A stretch of 25,407 nucleotides of DNA from Magnetococcales bacterium (GCA_015229045.1 JADGCJ010000041.1:1-25407), one strand, 5' to 3'; positions 15,540 through 25,284 are shown, counted from the first letter of the stretch. The notes: generated by a model not told the origin, from the letters alone. Translations and numbers: made by a program.

Positions 15540-16967
15540 CTACCCCCCCGGCGGATGCCCGAAAGGCATCTGCCCCGACACGACACGACTGCCCATTCCC
15601 TCCACCTCCCTTGCCGCGAGGGCGCGCCGCCCGGCCTGATAGAGCATGTCGTTTTCCGTCATGCCGGGCCGAAACTCCACCACTCCGAACCATCCGCGCA
15701 ACAAAATTCGATTGCCGCCAACCTTGAAAATGGTAAAATCGAGCATATTGATCAGCTTGTGGATCAATGCAACCGTGGTGGACAGATCGGCCCCCGGAAA
15801 CAGGATGGCAAACCGATCGACCTCCAGACGCGCCAGTAAATCCCGCGGGCGCAAAAGCTGGCTGATTCGTTTTCCCATCGCTTTGACCAACCGTATCTCC
15901 CGCTTTGTTCCCAGGGTTTTGCTGGTGGCGGCAAAATCATCCACCAGGAACAGTGCCAAGGTAAAAGTTCCCTCGAGGTTGGCTGCCTGTTCCAGACTGC
16001 GCCGAAAATGACCGGAAAGAGCAAACCGATTGGGTATGCCGGTGTCCGGGTCCAGCAGATACCGATCCCGCGCCACGGCCAGTTCCCTGTCCAACTCCTG
16101 CAATTTTTCCTGGCTTTCGGTTATTTGTCGTTGACTCTGATCGATTTTTTCTTTGAGTCCCCGGGTATGTTCCCGAAAGAGACGCACATCGTCCAAAAAC
16201 GCCGTGCGCAGGGAGTGAATGCTTTCCGGGTGATCGCTGCCCTGGACCCGTCGTGCCAATTCCAGGAGACGATCATCCACACGCCCGATCTCCTGCATGG
16301 TGGCCATGAAACCATTGGCCACCTCCAGCATGGTTTCTTTGAGCAGCTCTCTCTCCCGTCGCCAAAGGGAGCGGGTCACCTGACCATGCCGGACAATTTT
16401 CTGCAGGAAATCGTCCACTTCCGGCCAGACGGTTCCTTCCGGCGCACCGCGTGCCTGATTCTCCAGGGTGGTTGATCTCTCCAGGATCCAGGGTTCGTCT
16501 TCACCCAGCAGGCGCAGGGCACGCAGCAAATGACCGTGCAGAGAATCCGGGGGTGTCGATTCGATGGCCAGGGCTTCCGGTTTGTCGTCCGCTTCCGTGT
16601 CCACTTCGTCGTGGCGATCCAGCAGGGCATTGTCCGGATGCTCCGGGTGGTCCGGATCGATCAACCAGGAGCGAATCAAATCCAGTCGGCTGGAGATTTC
16701 AGGTGTTTGCAGGGAAGAGGATTGGCGTATCAACGTGATCAGTTGGTCCAACTGCGCCCTTTTTTGGGGGGCATCATCGAGAAGCGGAGCCACCATCAAC
16801 AGCAGGAGGCGTTCGGCCACCTTCTTGGCCTCGACAAGTCCCAGGGCACCACTCTCTCCAGCCAGAACCTGCTCGACAAGCATGCGGGCCGCCTGCAAAT
16901 CCGGGCGGGATTCGTGCAGCAAAGCCTGCAATCGTTCCAGTCGTGTTGCCGGAAAAGCGGTCTCCAT
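15540..16967 (-). CDS. Degenerate GGDEF-domain protein (paralogue 2)
   Basis: 475 aa, soluble. The N-terminal ~200 residues are helical with an acidic linker; residues ~205-300 form long helices, probably a coiled coil (LKEKIDQSQRQITESQEKLQEL). A GGDEF-type domain follows (~301-460). It keeps the early LDPDTGIPNRFAL motif but has EVDRF (382-386) where GGDEF should be (ARLEVDRFAILFPG), so it should not make c-di-GMP. It could bind c-di-GMP/GTP or act as a scaffold. I prefer the ATG at 16967, with AAGG 10 nt upstream, to a GTG at 16976. Order and architecture match the protein encoded at 17209-18567, so the pair arose by duplication. Confidence 0.85.
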   Translation of the reverse strand: METAFPATRLERLQALLHESRPDLQAARMLVEQVLAGESGALGLVEAKKVAERLLLLMVAPLLDDAPQKRAQLDQLITLIRQSSSLQTPEISSRLDLIRSWLIDPDHPEHPDNALLDRHDEVDTEADDKPEALAIESTPPDSLHGHLLRALRLLGEDEPWILERSTTLENQARGAPEGTVWPEVDDFLQKIVRHGQVTRSLWRRERELLKETMLEVANGFMATMQEIGRVDDRLLELARRVQGSDHPESIHSLRTAFLDDVRLFREHTRGLKEKIDQSQRQITESQEKLQELDRELAVARDRYLLDPDTGIPNRFALSGHFRRSLEQAANLEGTFTLALFLVDDFAATSKTLGTKREIRLVKAMGKRISQLLRPRDLLARLEVDRFAILFPGADLSTTVALIHKLINMLDFTIFKVGGNRILLRGWFGVVEFRPGMTENDMLYQAGRRALAAREVEGMGSRVVSGQMPFGHPPGG

Positions 16968-17091
16968 GCAAAACACACCTTATTCCATTCTATCGTTCAA
17001 CCGAGTCCATTGAGGGATGCGTCGTTTTTTTAACTATTGATCGAATCCATTTCGAGACGTGTAGTTTCTTGAGTCTTGATTTGGGCAAAGG

Positions 17092-17158
17092 CCTGTCAAC
17101 GGGGTCCAGGGAGCCAGCCCCCTGGACCCCAATTCGTTGCCGGATGCTGAATAGTTAC
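17092..17158 (-). repeat. Left-end fragment of the dispersed MITE-like repeat, inverted
   Basis: In reverse orientation this matches the left end of the 9531-9701 element, including the terminal repeat (GTAACTATTCAGCATCC) and the GGCAACGAATTGGGGTCCAGGG segment. It then ends at GGACCCCGTTGACAGG, as the 6652-6708 fragment does. It holds an 11-bp stem (GGGGTCCAGGG with CCCTGGACCCC, about 17101-17130). It lies between the two GGDEF-like genes and may stop or trim the transcript there. Confidence 0.8.
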
Positions 17159-17208
17159 GAAAACAGGCGAATTTATCGAAAATCCACACGAAATACTCCG
17201 GCAAACGG

Positions 17209-18567
17209 TTACTCCATTTTGAAGCTGACCGTTCCGGGTTCGACAGGGGGTTGATGTTCAGCCAGATGGAGGCGAATCCCTGTCTGTTTCATGGCCATGG
17301 CCGTCACCAGCGCCTTGTCGGCCTGGATCAGCATGGCCTGTTCATTCCAGGCGTCGTGTTGCATCACCCCGCCAAACGAGGGGCGTACCGCCAGGGAGTG
17401 TGCTCCCAGGCGAAAGCGCAGCGTATCAAATATTTCATGGATGCGTGCCGCAGTATCCGCCATGGCTTCGATTCCCCCCTTGGGCAGAATCAGGGCAAAC
17501 ACCTCCACGCTGAGACGGGCCAGATAGACGTCGGTCTCAAGCTTGCCCCGCAGCCGTTTGGCCAGGGCAAGGGTCAGACGTTTGCCCTCTTTTTCCGACA
17601 TCCCTTCCAGTAACGCCCCCAGCCCCTCGATGCGACACAGGAGCAAAGCGAATGGCTCCCGAAACTGCTGTGCCCGTTCCATGCCGCGCGTCAAATGGGC
17701 CGAAAAGGAGAATCGGTTGGGCAGACCCGAAACGGCATCGATCAATTGCTCATCCTGGCTGGCCACCAGGGCCGATTCCATGTGATGCAAACGCTCCCGG
17801 ACACGCACCAGCATGATCCGTCCCGCCTCCACCTGCTCTTTCAGGGAGCGGGCATACTGTTGGAACTCTTCCGCTTCACGCAACAGGACTTTTTTCAGCT
17901 CTTCCAGGTCGGTCAGGCGATCGCTGCTGCGAACGCGTTCCACGGCCTGATCGATATCCACCCCGGTGCGTCCCATGCCTTGCAGCATGCCGCCAAAGAG
18001 AGTCACCAGGTCGAGCAGGGTCTTTTTCAACTCCTCCCGCTCCTGCTGCCAGACGGAGCGGCCCAAATCCTCCTGAATGACCACTCCGCTCAGAAAGGTA
18101 TGCAAATCCTTCCAGGAGACCTCGGTTCCCGGCGGAGCCAGCTTGGCGATGGCCTCGGCCAGGCGCGGATCCTTGTCACCCAACTGGCGCAGGACAATGA
18201 CCAAGCGTTCCCGAAAGGTTTCCGGTGGTCCGGACTCCTTGCCGTGCAAGGCAGGTATCAGCTCCTTGATCCAGGCAGCGATCTGGTTCACGGTGGCCGA
18301 CACGCTTGCCGGAGTCAGCTGTGTTGCCGACCGGATCTGTCGACTCAGCCGTTCGACGTCGGCTTCACGTTCCCGATCCTGGGCCAGGATTGGCTTGACC
18401 AGGACATCCAGGAGCAATGAACAGACCGCTCTCGCCTCCTCGATGGAGGCTGCCCAGGGTTGCCGGACAAGCATCTCCTTGATCAATCGTTTGGCTTCGG
18501 TATTGGCGGGGGGGTCTCGTTCCAGTCCTTTGAGAACCCTCTCCAGGAAGGTTTCCATTTTCTCCAT
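17209..18567 (-). CDS. Degenerate GGDEF-domain protein (paralogue 1)
   Basis: 452 aa, soluble, with the same layout as the protein at 15540-16967: helical N-terminus, a segment ending in VWQQEREELKKTLLDLV (VWQ/LWR-type in both), coiled-coil region (~225-270), then a GGDEF-type domain (~272-435). The IDAVSGLPNRFSFSAHL motif is intact, but the active-site signature is SVEVF (353-357, ARLSVEVFALILP), so diguanylate cyclase activity is not expected. The start lies 2 bp after the yibQ stop, so it is translationally coupled to the envelope operon and may adjust cell-wall hydrolysis or division. A second ATG three codons in is an alternative start. Confidence 0.87.
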   Translation of the reverse strand: MEKMETFLERVLKGLERDPPANTEAKRLIKEMLVRQPWAASIEEARAVCSLLLDVLVKPILAQDREREADVERLSRQIRSATQLTPASVSATVNQIAAWIKELIPALHGKESGPPETFRERLVIVLRQLGDKDPRLAEAIAKLAPPGTEVSWKDLHTFLSGVVIQEDLGRSVWQQEREELKKTLLDLVTLFGGMLQGMGRTGVDIDQAVERVRSSDRLTDLEELKKVLLREAEEFQQYARSLKEQVEAGRIMLVRVRERLHHMESALVASQDEQLIDAVSGLPNRFSFSAHLTRGMERAQQFREPFALLLCRIEGLGALLEGMSEKEGKRLTLALAKRLRGKLETDVYLARLSVEVFALILPKGGIEAMADTAARIHEIFDTLRFRLGAHSLAVRPSFGGVMQHDAWNEQAMLIQADKALVTAMAMKQTGIRLHLAEHQPPVEPGTVSFKME

Positions 18568-18569
18568 GG

Positions 18570-20162
18570 TCAGCGCACTTGTGCAACCACGGGCGAGTGT
18601 GTGGGATAGCGGGCACGTGCCGATTCCGGCCCGACAAGCTGCGAGGCGCGAATGATCTCGATTTTATGATTTTTCACCTCTGGCAGCCAGGCGCGCAGTG
18701 CCGCCAGCGTCGCCGGATAGGGATGGCCGATGGCCACAGCCGATCCCTGCCTGTGGGCGACGGATTCCAACCGGGCCAGTTGCTGGCTGATCGCCTTCAC
18801 CTGGGGAACGTTGTCGAGGAAAACGTCCCGCTGCACACGCGGCACGCGGTGTGCAGCCGCCTCGCGCATTCCCACCGATCTGCCCGACGTCCGGCTGTCG
18901 ACGAAAAACAATCCCCGCTCCGCCAACACCTCCATGACGCTGCCCATGCCCCCTGTGTCGGCCGTGAATTGGGATCCCATGTGATTGTTGATCCCTTTGG
19001 CTTCAGGGAACTTTTCCAGGTTGGCGACCAGGATGCGCCGCATGCGTTCCCGTTCCATCCCCATCAGCAGAGCACCCGGGCCCGGGTTCAGACGCGGATA
19101 GCCCCGAGGTTCCATGGGTTGATGCAAAATGACCTCTTTGCCGGTCGTTCTGCCCAGGTTGGCCACAGCGCGTGAGTGCCCCCCTCCCGGAAGAATGGCC
19201 AGCGTCAAGTCGGCCGACAGACGGGCCATGGCCTCGGAGACGGGCCCATTATAGCCAAGATCATCGATGATGACGGCAACCCGTGCCCAACCATGCCGCG
19301 CATTTCCCACCGATGCCGACGCATGCACGGGGGATTGGGAGGCCTCTGGTGCATCCTGGGCCACCTCTTCGGTATCATCGGAAAAATGCTCTTCGTACAG
19401 GATGGTCTTGTTGTCATCGCTGGTGGAGCCGCGTCCCTTGCGCTCCGGCACAGATGACGGGGTTGGCGGGGTCACCGGAGCGGTCAAAAGCAGGGACGTA
19501 ACGGTTGCCGGTGCCGGGGGAGGGGGTGTCTCCGGTGTCGTCGTTGCCGATGGTGCCGCACCGACCGGACTGGTCACGGGTCGTGCGGGCGTCGCTGTCC
19601 CGGTCGTGGGGGACAAGACCGTCGCTGCCTCCGCCACAGATTCCGCAGGTGAGAGAGGGAGCAGCAGGGATGAGGTTGCCAAGGCCGCCGCAGCCTCCGC
19701 GAGCGTCGAAGAGGGCCCTGCAACCATCGGTGCGGCAGGGTTGCCGACTCGCGACACGACCTCCGCAGAGGTCATCTTCCCATCATCGGGAGGGGTCATC
19801 TTCCCATCATCGGGCGGCGCGGGCGAAAAAAGGAGATGGTCGGCGTCGGCGTTGTGTGCGGAGAAGCCCTCCACACCGACGGCCCCCGCCGTCTCCTGGT
19901 CAGGAGAGTCGCCGGGAACACTCCGTTCGCCTCCCTCTCCCCAGCCGGGAATCATGTTCTCCAAAGCGGAATAGGCCGTGGCCAGGCGCTGCGGATCCCG
20001 CAACACCGGCCACAGACCGATGCCCAAGGCAACCCAGGCAATCAACAACAGCCCGGCAGCCAGAACCCCTCTTTTGCGCAGGATTTTCTCCTGCCCGGAC
20101 GACTCAACCTCAGCGAACTTCTGGTCCGCGTCATGCCCTTCTTCGGAATTGTCCAAAGTCAT
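18570..20162 (-). CDS. yibQ: Divergent polysaccharide deacetylase (YibQ/DUF610 family)
   Basis: 530 aa. A single N-terminal membrane helix (~31-54) anchors it, with the rest in the periplasm. A long Pro/Ala/Thr-rich linker (~75-285) precedes the domain (~293-515), which starts RVAVIIDDLGYNG and has HQPMEPRG, NNHMGSQFT and IGHPYP, the metal- and substrate-site motifs of the divergent polysaccharide deacetylase family. The family accompanies EnvC/Ctp in many proteobacteria; its exact wall or glycan substrate is not settled. The linker holds a 24-bp-period duplication (PPDDGKMT twice; 19771-19790 and 19795-19814). It overlaps no neighbour but lies 22 bp after ctpA and 2 bp before the GGDEF-like gene. 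Confidence 0.93.
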   Translation of the reverse strand: MTLDNSEEGHDADQKFAEVESSGQEKILRKRGVLAAGLLLIAWVALGIGLWPVLRDPQRLATAYSALENMIPGWGEGGERSVPGDSPDQETAGAVGVEGFSAHNADADHLLFSPAPPDDGKMTPPDDGKMTSAEVVSRVGNPAAPMVAGPSSTLAEAAAALATSSLLLPLSPAESVAEAATVLSPTTGTATPARPVTSPVGAAPSATTTPETPPPPAPATVTSLLLTAPVTPPTPSSVPERKGRGSTSDDNKTILYEEHFSDDTEEVAQDAPEASQSPVHASASVGNARHGWARVAVIIDDLGYNGPVSEAMARLSADLTLAILPGGGHSRAVANLGRTTGKEVILHQPMEPRGYPRLNPGPGALLMGMERERMRRILVANLEKFPEAKGINNHMGSQFTADTGGMGSVMEVLAERGLFFVDSRTSGRSVGMREAAAHRVPRVQRDVFLDNVPQVKAISQQLARLESVAHRQGSAVAIGHPYPATLAALRAWLPEVKNHKIEIIRASQLVGPESARARYPTHSPVVAQVR

Positions 20163-20184
20163 CCCCGGTTGTGGTCATTGCTCC

Positions 20185-21672
20185 CTACTCCCCGACGGCG
20201 GGAGAGGAATCAACACCCAACCGACGGGAGAACACCTGGTACCCCCGCAACAGATCCAACGCCCTTTGCAACTGATAATCCTCCTTGCTGTGGCCGGTTA
20301 TCTTGTCAGCGTCGGCGAGATCTTTCTCTTTATCCTTGCCCTTGTCATCATCCCTGTCTTTGACCTGGTCCTTGTCTTTATCTTTATCTTTATCTTTATC
20401 TTTATCCTTGTCCTTGGACTTGTCTTTTTGCTTGTCCGTGTCTTTGCCATGTTCGGCGAATTCATCATCGCCTGGGAGCGTCTCGCCTTCGTCCTCACTT
20501 CTGAGGTGCCCCTTCAGGTCTTTCTCTTTCGGACGATCTCCGATTTCCCGTTTGGCGCTGAACGACAAATCCTCGACAATCAGATCCGGCACGATGCCCT
20601 TGGCCTGGATGGAACGACCATTCGGGGTGTAGTACTGGGCCGTCGTCAGTCGCAGACCGGACCCATCCGGCAGTGGGAAGATCGTCTGTACCGACCCCTT
20701 GCCGAAAGACTGGGTTCCCATGATCACAGCCCGCTTGTGGTCCTGCAACGCCCCGGCGACAATCTCCGAAGCCGACGCCGACCCACCGTTGATCAACACC
20801 ACCATGGGTATGCCGTCCGTCAAATCTCCGGGCTGGGCGTCAAAGGACATATCCTTACCCGGGATGCGCCCCTTGGTGTAGACGATCCGACCGCCATCCA
20901 GGAAGGCGTCGGCCACCTGTACCGCCTGGTCCAGGAGGCCGCCCGGGTCGTTACGCAAATCCAATACCAACCCACGGATGCCGGTTTTGGCAACCTGGTT
21001 TTTCATCTCGCCCAGCGAGGTGCGCAGCAGAGGGTAGGCCTGTTCATTGAACTGGATGATGCGGACATAGCCAATATTGCCGGGTTCCACGCGCCATTTG
21101 ACACTGTGGACCTTGATCACTGCCCGCACCAGGTTGAAGGTCAGGGGTTTGTTCTCCCCTTTGCGCAGGACGGTCAGGTTGATGCTGGTTCCGGGCTTGC
21201 CCCGCATCCGTTTGACCGCCTCCATGAGATCCATATCCTGGGTACTCTCTTCTTCGATCTTGATGATCAGGTCACCAGCCTTCATGCCGACCCGAAAGGC
21301 GGGGGTATCCTCGATGGGCGACACCACCTTGATGGCTCGATTGCCGCGTGTGATCTCGATCCCCAGACCGCCAAAAACCCCCTGGGTCTCCGTTTTCATC
21401 TCCTTGAAGCTTTCCGGGGGCAAAAACGACGAATGGGGATCCAAGGTTTTCAACATGCCATGAATGGCACCATAGAGAACCTTCTTGTTGTCGATCTCCT
21501 CGACATAATTTTGTTTGATCTGATCATATACTTCCGAAAATACTTTAAGTTTTTCATAAGCCACCTGGTCGAAGGCCAGAACCTTCTCCGACGCCACATG
21601 CAACCCGACAAGGACGAGCAGCGCCACAAAGAGATACCAGAAACGACTGCCTTTTTTGAGAGAAACGATCAT
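20185..21672 (-). CDS. ctpA: Carboxyl-terminal processing protease CtpA (S41A)
   Basis: 495 aa, chosen start at 21672 because GCAGGAG precedes that ATG; an ATG 20 codons upstream is less likely. A signal or anchor helix (~10-34) places it in the periplasm. A PDZ domain (~95-183) with FGGLGIEI and AGDLIIKIEE is followed by the S41 catalytic domain (~198-370). The Ser–Lys dyad is S300 (GGSASASEI) and K325 (FGKGSVQT). It trims C-termini of envelope proteins such as murein hydrolases. Near the C-terminus (~412-451) is a low-complexity KD-rich tract, encoded by a hexanucleotide microsatellite, that is not part of the usual family. It follows envC by 66 bp. Confidence 0.95.
   Translation of the reverse strand: MIVSLKKGSRFWYLFVALLVLVGLHVASEKVLAFDQVAYEKLKVFSEVYDQIKQNYVEEIDNKKVLYGAIHGMLKTLDPHSSFLPPESFKEMKTETQGVFGGLGIEITRGNRAIKVVSPIEDTPAFRVGMKAGDLIIKIEEESTQDMDLMEAVKRMRGKPGTSINLTVLRKGENKPLTFNLVRAVIKVHSVKWRVEPGNIGYVRIIQFNEQAYPLLRTSLGEMKNQVAKTGIRGLVLDLRNDPGGLLDQAVQVADAFLDGGRIVYTKGRIPGKDMSFDAQPGDLTDGIPMVVLINGGSASASEIVAGALQDHKRAVIMGTQSFGKGSVQTIFPLPDGSGLRLTTAQYYTPNGRSIQAKGIVPDLIVEDLSFSAKREIGDRPKEKDLKGHLRSEDEGETLPGDDEFAEHGKDTDKQKDKSKDKDKDKDKDKDKDKDQVKDRDDDKGKDKEKDLADADKITGHSKEDYQLQRALDLLRGYQVFSRRLGVDSSPAVGE
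20375..20404 (-). repeat. Hexanucleotide microsatellite (TCTTTA x5) coding Lys-Asp
   Basis: Five exact TCTTTA units lie in a longer, more diverged stretch (about 20340-20440) that codes for (KD)n in ctpA. Because units are 6 bp, changes in copy number keep the frame and change linker length by two residues per unit. Confidence 0.92.
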
Positions 21673-21738
21673 TGATGACTCCTGCCCGCTGGACTTTTCG
21701 CACACATATTTCCGCAATGGTTGGGCCTTCATCCTGCT

Positions 21739-23163
21739 TCAACCGCCAGACGCCAACCATTGAAAGGGATTTGTCACCTTTCCCTGATGGCGGATTTCAA
21801 AGTAGAGACCGGGAACTCCTTCCAGGGATCCGGTATCCCCGGTCTCGGCAATTTTATCTCCTTCATTGACCCAATCCCCCTGGGTGACCAAAAGCCGCTG
21901 ATTATGTCCATACAAGGAGTATGCCCGATGGCCATGACCCAGGATGACCATCAATCCATACCCACGAAACCAGTCAGCGTAAACAACCTCTCCTTGATAC
22001 ACCGCCCGTACCGGCGTGGCGGGCTGGGCTTGAAAAAACATTCCTGGCGGTTTTTTTCGTCCATGTCCCGGGACTGGCTGTATCAGGCGACCACGTCGCT
22101 CGTCAATTTTGCCAAATCTGCTTATCCTTGTTGCCGGGTGTTGTGTCTCACTCTCTTTTTCATGGCCCGCATCGTACTCGTTGCGGGCTTCCTGAGGAGG
22201 GTGATCTTTCTTGGCCGAAGGTTCGGGATGGCCAGGCGTGGGCTCCGTTTTCTTGGCGGTGACCTGACGCTCTTTTTCCTGCTCGGTTTTGGTCTTGAGT
22301 TCTTCTTGTATGGCCTTGGCCTCTTTGGCCTCTTTGGCCTCTTTGGCGGCTTTTTTCCGGGCGATTCTGGCCTCTCTTGCCCGGGCGGCCTTCTCTTTTT
22401 CTTCCTGGAGGAGTGTTTCCATGCGGGTGACGAAGGTTTCCAACCGTTCCTGAGACTGTGCCAATTCGCTCATTTGCCGTTCCCGCGACTCGGCATCTTT
22501 TTGCACCCGCCGCAACAGGGCGGCGCGTTCTTCCCGGTGTTGCAACAACTGCTGACGTCCCTCCTCCTGTCTGGCTGTGACGGCAGCCAGGCGTTCCAGC
22601 AACTCCTTGTGGCCCCGAACGGCAGAACCGAGGCGCAGCACCGTGTCCCGATACTCCAAAAACCGTTTGTTGCGAGCCTGAATCAGGTAGCCAAGATACT
22701 GAATTCCTTCCCGCCACTGTCCCACATCGCGGGGGGAGAACAACATTTTGAGCATTCCCTGCTCGCCGATGCCATAGGCCATGCGCAGCTGTCGATCCAG
22801 TAGATGTCTTGCCCGCTCCTCTTCGCCTTTCAGGATGCCGATCTGTCGGGTCAACTCCGGAATCTGCACTTTCAACTGGTCAGCGTGGCTGACCCACTCT
22901 CGGCGTCGCTGCTCCTCTTCGGCCACGCGACGGTCCAGCTGTTCCAGTTCATCCGAGAGGGATTTCTCCTGGCCTTTGGCCTGATCGCGCGCGGCCTGTT
23001 CTGCTCGCAGGCGATCGACCACTTGTTGCAAACGTGCCCGATTGCGTTCCAGGCTGCGGGCATGATCCCTGGCGTGATCCTTTGCCGCCAGGACCGGGTT
23101 GGGCCACGCCCCGAGGATCAGGACAAACAGCCAAAAGAAACGACCTGAAAACAGGATCCTCAT
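21739..23163 (-). CDS. envC: EnvC-like murein hydrolase activator (LytM/M23 family)
   Basis: 474 aa. The start at 23163 gives a clear signal peptide (MRILFSGRFFWLFVLILGAW..., cut near residue 26). Residues ~30-250 form a long coiled coil, as in EnvC, that binds the FtsEX divisome complex. A Lys/Glu/Ala-rich linker follows (~255-360), then a LytM domain (~375-470). That domain lacks the zinc-site histidines of active M23 peptidases (LYFEIRHQG replaces HxH), so like E. coli EnvC it activates amidases instead of cutting. A 9-bp tandem repeat (CTCTTTGGC x3, 22321-22347) codes for the EAKEAKEAK run. It lies between gpmI and ctpA. Confidence 0.93.
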   Translation of the reverse strand: MRILFSGRFFWLFVLILGAWPNPVLAAKDHARDHARSLERNRARLQQVVDRLRAEQAARDQAKGQEKSLSDELEQLDRRVAEEEQRRREWVSHADQLKVQIPELTRQIGILKGEEERARHLLDRQLRMAYGIGEQGMLKMLFSPRDVGQWREGIQYLGYLIQARNKRFLEYRDTVLRLGSAVRGHKELLERLAAVTARQEEGRQQLLQHREERAALLRRVQKDAESRERQMSELAQSQERLETFVTRMETLLQEEKEKAARAREARIARKKAAKEAKEAKEAKAIQEELKTKTEQEKERQVTAKKTEPTPGHPEPSAKKDHPPQEARNEYDAGHEKESETQHPATRISRFGKIDERRGRLIQPVPGHGRKKPPGMFFQAQPATPVRAVYQGEVVYADWFRGYGLMVILGHGHRAYSLYGHNQRLLVTQGDWVNEGDKIAETGDTGSLEGVPGLYFEIRHQGKVTNPFQWLASGG

Positions 23164-23369
23164 GATCGCACACACCCCACTGCCCGGCAATGCCGGTCGA
23201 GTTTGCATCCGTCGATCCTGGATCCATCCCGTGCGCATACCTCAGGAACCTTGTTTTTCTTGCCATGCCACAGCAACGGTCTGAAAAGTTTCCGGCATGA
23301 CACCGCTCCAGGCGGATCAGCACACTGCCGTGCATGCTGACACGTTTCTGATCCACCGGGAATGGTTGT
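23164..23369. other. gpmI–envC spacer with an extended inverted repeat
   Basis: The 206-bp spacer holds GGATCAG (23314-23320) and CTGATCC (23348-23354), with the nested TCAGCA...TGCTGA pair, which could fold into a branched stem. It may be an attenuator or a promoter region for envC; no consensus promoter was seen. Confidence 0.35.
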
Positions 23370-24935
23370 TCACACCTTGGCATCGTCGGACAGGAGGGTT
23401 ACCAGTGAACGGCCCGTCATGGCGGTCGGCTGGGGCAACCCCATAAGATGCAACAGGGTTGGCGCGATATCGCACAGGGCACCGTTGCTCATCTTTGCCT
23501 TGCGTCCCAGGTAAATCAGGGGGGCCGGATTGTTGGTATGGGCGGTATGGGGTTGTCCGGTCTCGTCGATCATCTGGTCGGCATTGCCGTGGTCGGCGGT
23601 GATTAACATCTCCCCACCTGCCGCGAGGAGTGCCTTTGCCACGCGGCCCAGACAGTGGTCCACCGTTTCGATGGCCTTGACCGCTGCGTCAAATTTGCCT
23701 GTATGCCCGACCATGTCCGGATTGGCAAAGTTGACCACGATCAAGTCATACTGACCGCTCTGCACCCGCTCCACGACGGCATCGGCCAGGGCGGCGGCTG
23801 ACATCTCCGGCTGCAAATCGTAGGTTGCCACGCGGGGAGAGGGAATGAGCAGCCGATCTTCACCTGCGCACGGGGCCTCTTCGCCGCCGTTGAAAAAGTA
23901 GGTGACGTGGGCATATTTTTCGGTCTCGGCGGCCCGCAGCTGTTTCAGTCCGTGCCGGGCAATCTCCTGTCCCAGCAACTCGTGCAGGCGTTCGGGTGGG
24001 AAGGCGACGGCCACATTGTGCAGGGTCTCATCATAGAGGGTCAGGGTGACAAAAGCCGCGAGACGAGGCAACCGTTCGCGCTGAAACCCTGTAAAGGCTG
24101 AAGAGCCTTCGGCGGGATCGGTGAAGACATGGCTGATCTCGCGCACCCGATCGGCGCGGAAGTTAAGCATCAGGATGGTGTCTCCGTCCGCGACAGTGCC
24201 CAGGGCAGCGCCATTGTCGACGATGACGGTCGGTTTGACGAATTCGTCATCTTCACCGCGTTCGTATCCGGCGCGCACGGCTGCCAGGCCATCTGTGGCG
24301 GTGAAACCTTTTCCCTGGGTCAGCATGTCATAGGCCTGTTGCACCCGATCCCAGCGTTTGTCGCGATCCATGACATAGTAGCGACCGCATATCGTGGCGA
24401 TGCGTCCAGCGCCGATGGCTGCCAGTCCCTTTTCAAAATCGGCGACAAACTCGATGGCCGAACGTGGCGGGGTGTCTCTCCCATCGAGAAACCCGTGAAC
24501 AAATATTCTCTTGGCGCCGTTATCCTTGGCCGTTTGCACGGCTGCAAGCATATGGTCGGTATGTGAATGCACCCCGCCGGGGGAGAGCAGACCCATGATA
24601 TGCACCGCTCCACCCGAAGCGACGGCTTTGGCGATTCCGTCCAGGAGAGCCGGGTTCTGGTGAAAGGTACGCTGCTTGACGGCCAGGGTGATCCGGGTCA
24701 GCTCCTGATAGACGATCCGACCGGCTCCCAGGTTCATGTGGCCCACCTCCGAGTTGCCCATTTGTCCATCCGGCAGGCCCACATGACCGGCCGATGTCTC
24801 CACCAACGCATGGGGACGCTTTTGCATCCACTCGTCAAAATGGGGTGTCCGCGCCGCATGGATTGCGTTATGGGCAGTTTCACTCCGAAAACCCCAACCA
24901 TCCAACACCACCAGCATCATCGGTTTCGGTCTCAT
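23370..24935 (-). CDS. gpmI: 2,3-bisphosphoglycerate-independent phosphoglycerate mutase
   Basis: 521 aa, near the usual ~514. It interconverts 3- and 2-phosphoglycerate in glycolysis and gluconeogenesis in the cytoplasm, using two Mn ions. D12 (VVLDGWG) and S62 ([10 protein letters not shown]) are the metal ligand and phospho-acceptor serine. [28 protein letters not shown] and LNFRADR are substrate-site motifs, and near the C-terminus [11 protein letters not shown] supplies metal ligands. It is the first gene of the gpmI–envC–ctpA–yibQ string found in many proteobacteria. The start is [15 protein letters not shown], which aligns with the family. Confidence 0.97.
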   Translation of the reverse strand: MRPKPMMLVVLDGWGFRSETAHNAIHAARTPHFDEWMQKRPHALVETSAGHVGLPDGQMGNSEVGHMNLGAGRIVYQELTRITLAVKQRTFHQNPALLDGIAKAVASGGAVHIMGLLSPGGVHSHTDHMLAAVQTAKDNGAKRIFVHGFLDGRDTPPRSAIEFVADFEKGLAAIGAGRIATICGRYYVMDRDKRWDRVQQAYDMLTQGKGFTATDGLAAVRAGYERGEDDEFVKPTVIVDNGAALGTVADGDTILMLNFRADRVREISHVFTDPAEGSSAFTGFQRERLPRLAAFVTLTLYDETLHNVAVAFPPERLHELLGQEIARHGLKQLRAAETEKYAHVTYFFNGGEEAPCAGEDRLLIPSPRVATYDLQPEMSAAALADAVVERVQSGQYDLIVVNFANPDMVGHTGKFDAAVKAIETVDHCLGRVAKALLAAGGEMLITADHGNADQMIDETGQPHTAHTNNPAPLIYLGRKAKMSNGALCDIAPTLLHLMGLPQPTAMTGRSLVTLLSDDAKV

Positions 24936-25095
24936 GGTTCATTTCTCTATCGGCAGCAAGGTTGCAATAAGAATCGAGCGAAAAATCTATCATACTCTCG
25001 TTGGGGAACCAATGGCACTATCGGTATTCTCATGACAAGTTCTTGCTTGTCGGAGAAGGTTGGTCTACAGTCACGCCGTTGGTGACGGTCTTGGG

Positions 25096-25185
25096 GGAGG
25101 AGTGCCAGAGCGGTCGAATGGGACGGTCTCGAAAACCGTTGTGGGGGCAACTTCACCCAGGGTTCGAATCCCTGCTCCTCCGCCA
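25096..25185 (+). tRNA. serU: tRNA-Ser (anticodon CGA)
   Basis: 90 nt including an encoded CCA. The acceptor stem is GGAGGAG with CTCCTCC, discriminator G. The anticodon stem is ACGGT with ACCGT around the loop CTCGAAA, giving anticodon CGA, which reads UCG. The long variable arm (near GGGGGCAACTTCACCC) and GGTTCGAATCC T-loop are typical of tRNA-Ser. The gene symbol follows E. coli use. Confidence 0.96.
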
Positions 25186-25221
25186 CCCTACGTTCCGAAG
25201 AGATCCGAATAAGTACGCAAG

Positions 25222-25246
25222 AGCCTGTCATTTGACAGGCTTTTTT
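25222..25246 (+). terminator. Intrinsic terminator of tRNA-Ser
   Basis: A perfect 8-bp stem (AGCCTGTC with GACAGGCT) with loop ATTT is followed directly by a run of Ts. It lies 36 bp after the tRNA CCA end, so it ends the tRNA transcript. Confidence 0.9.
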
Positions 25247-25284
25247 GTTTTTCTTGTCCGAAGCCGTCCGATGAAATATGCTTA

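Noticed and set aside
19978..21675. 565-codon plus-strand frame opposite ctpA/yibQ
   Set aside because: It is antisense to ctpA, with a Phe/Ile/Leu run produced by the reverse of the Lys-Asp repeat; no family resemblance.
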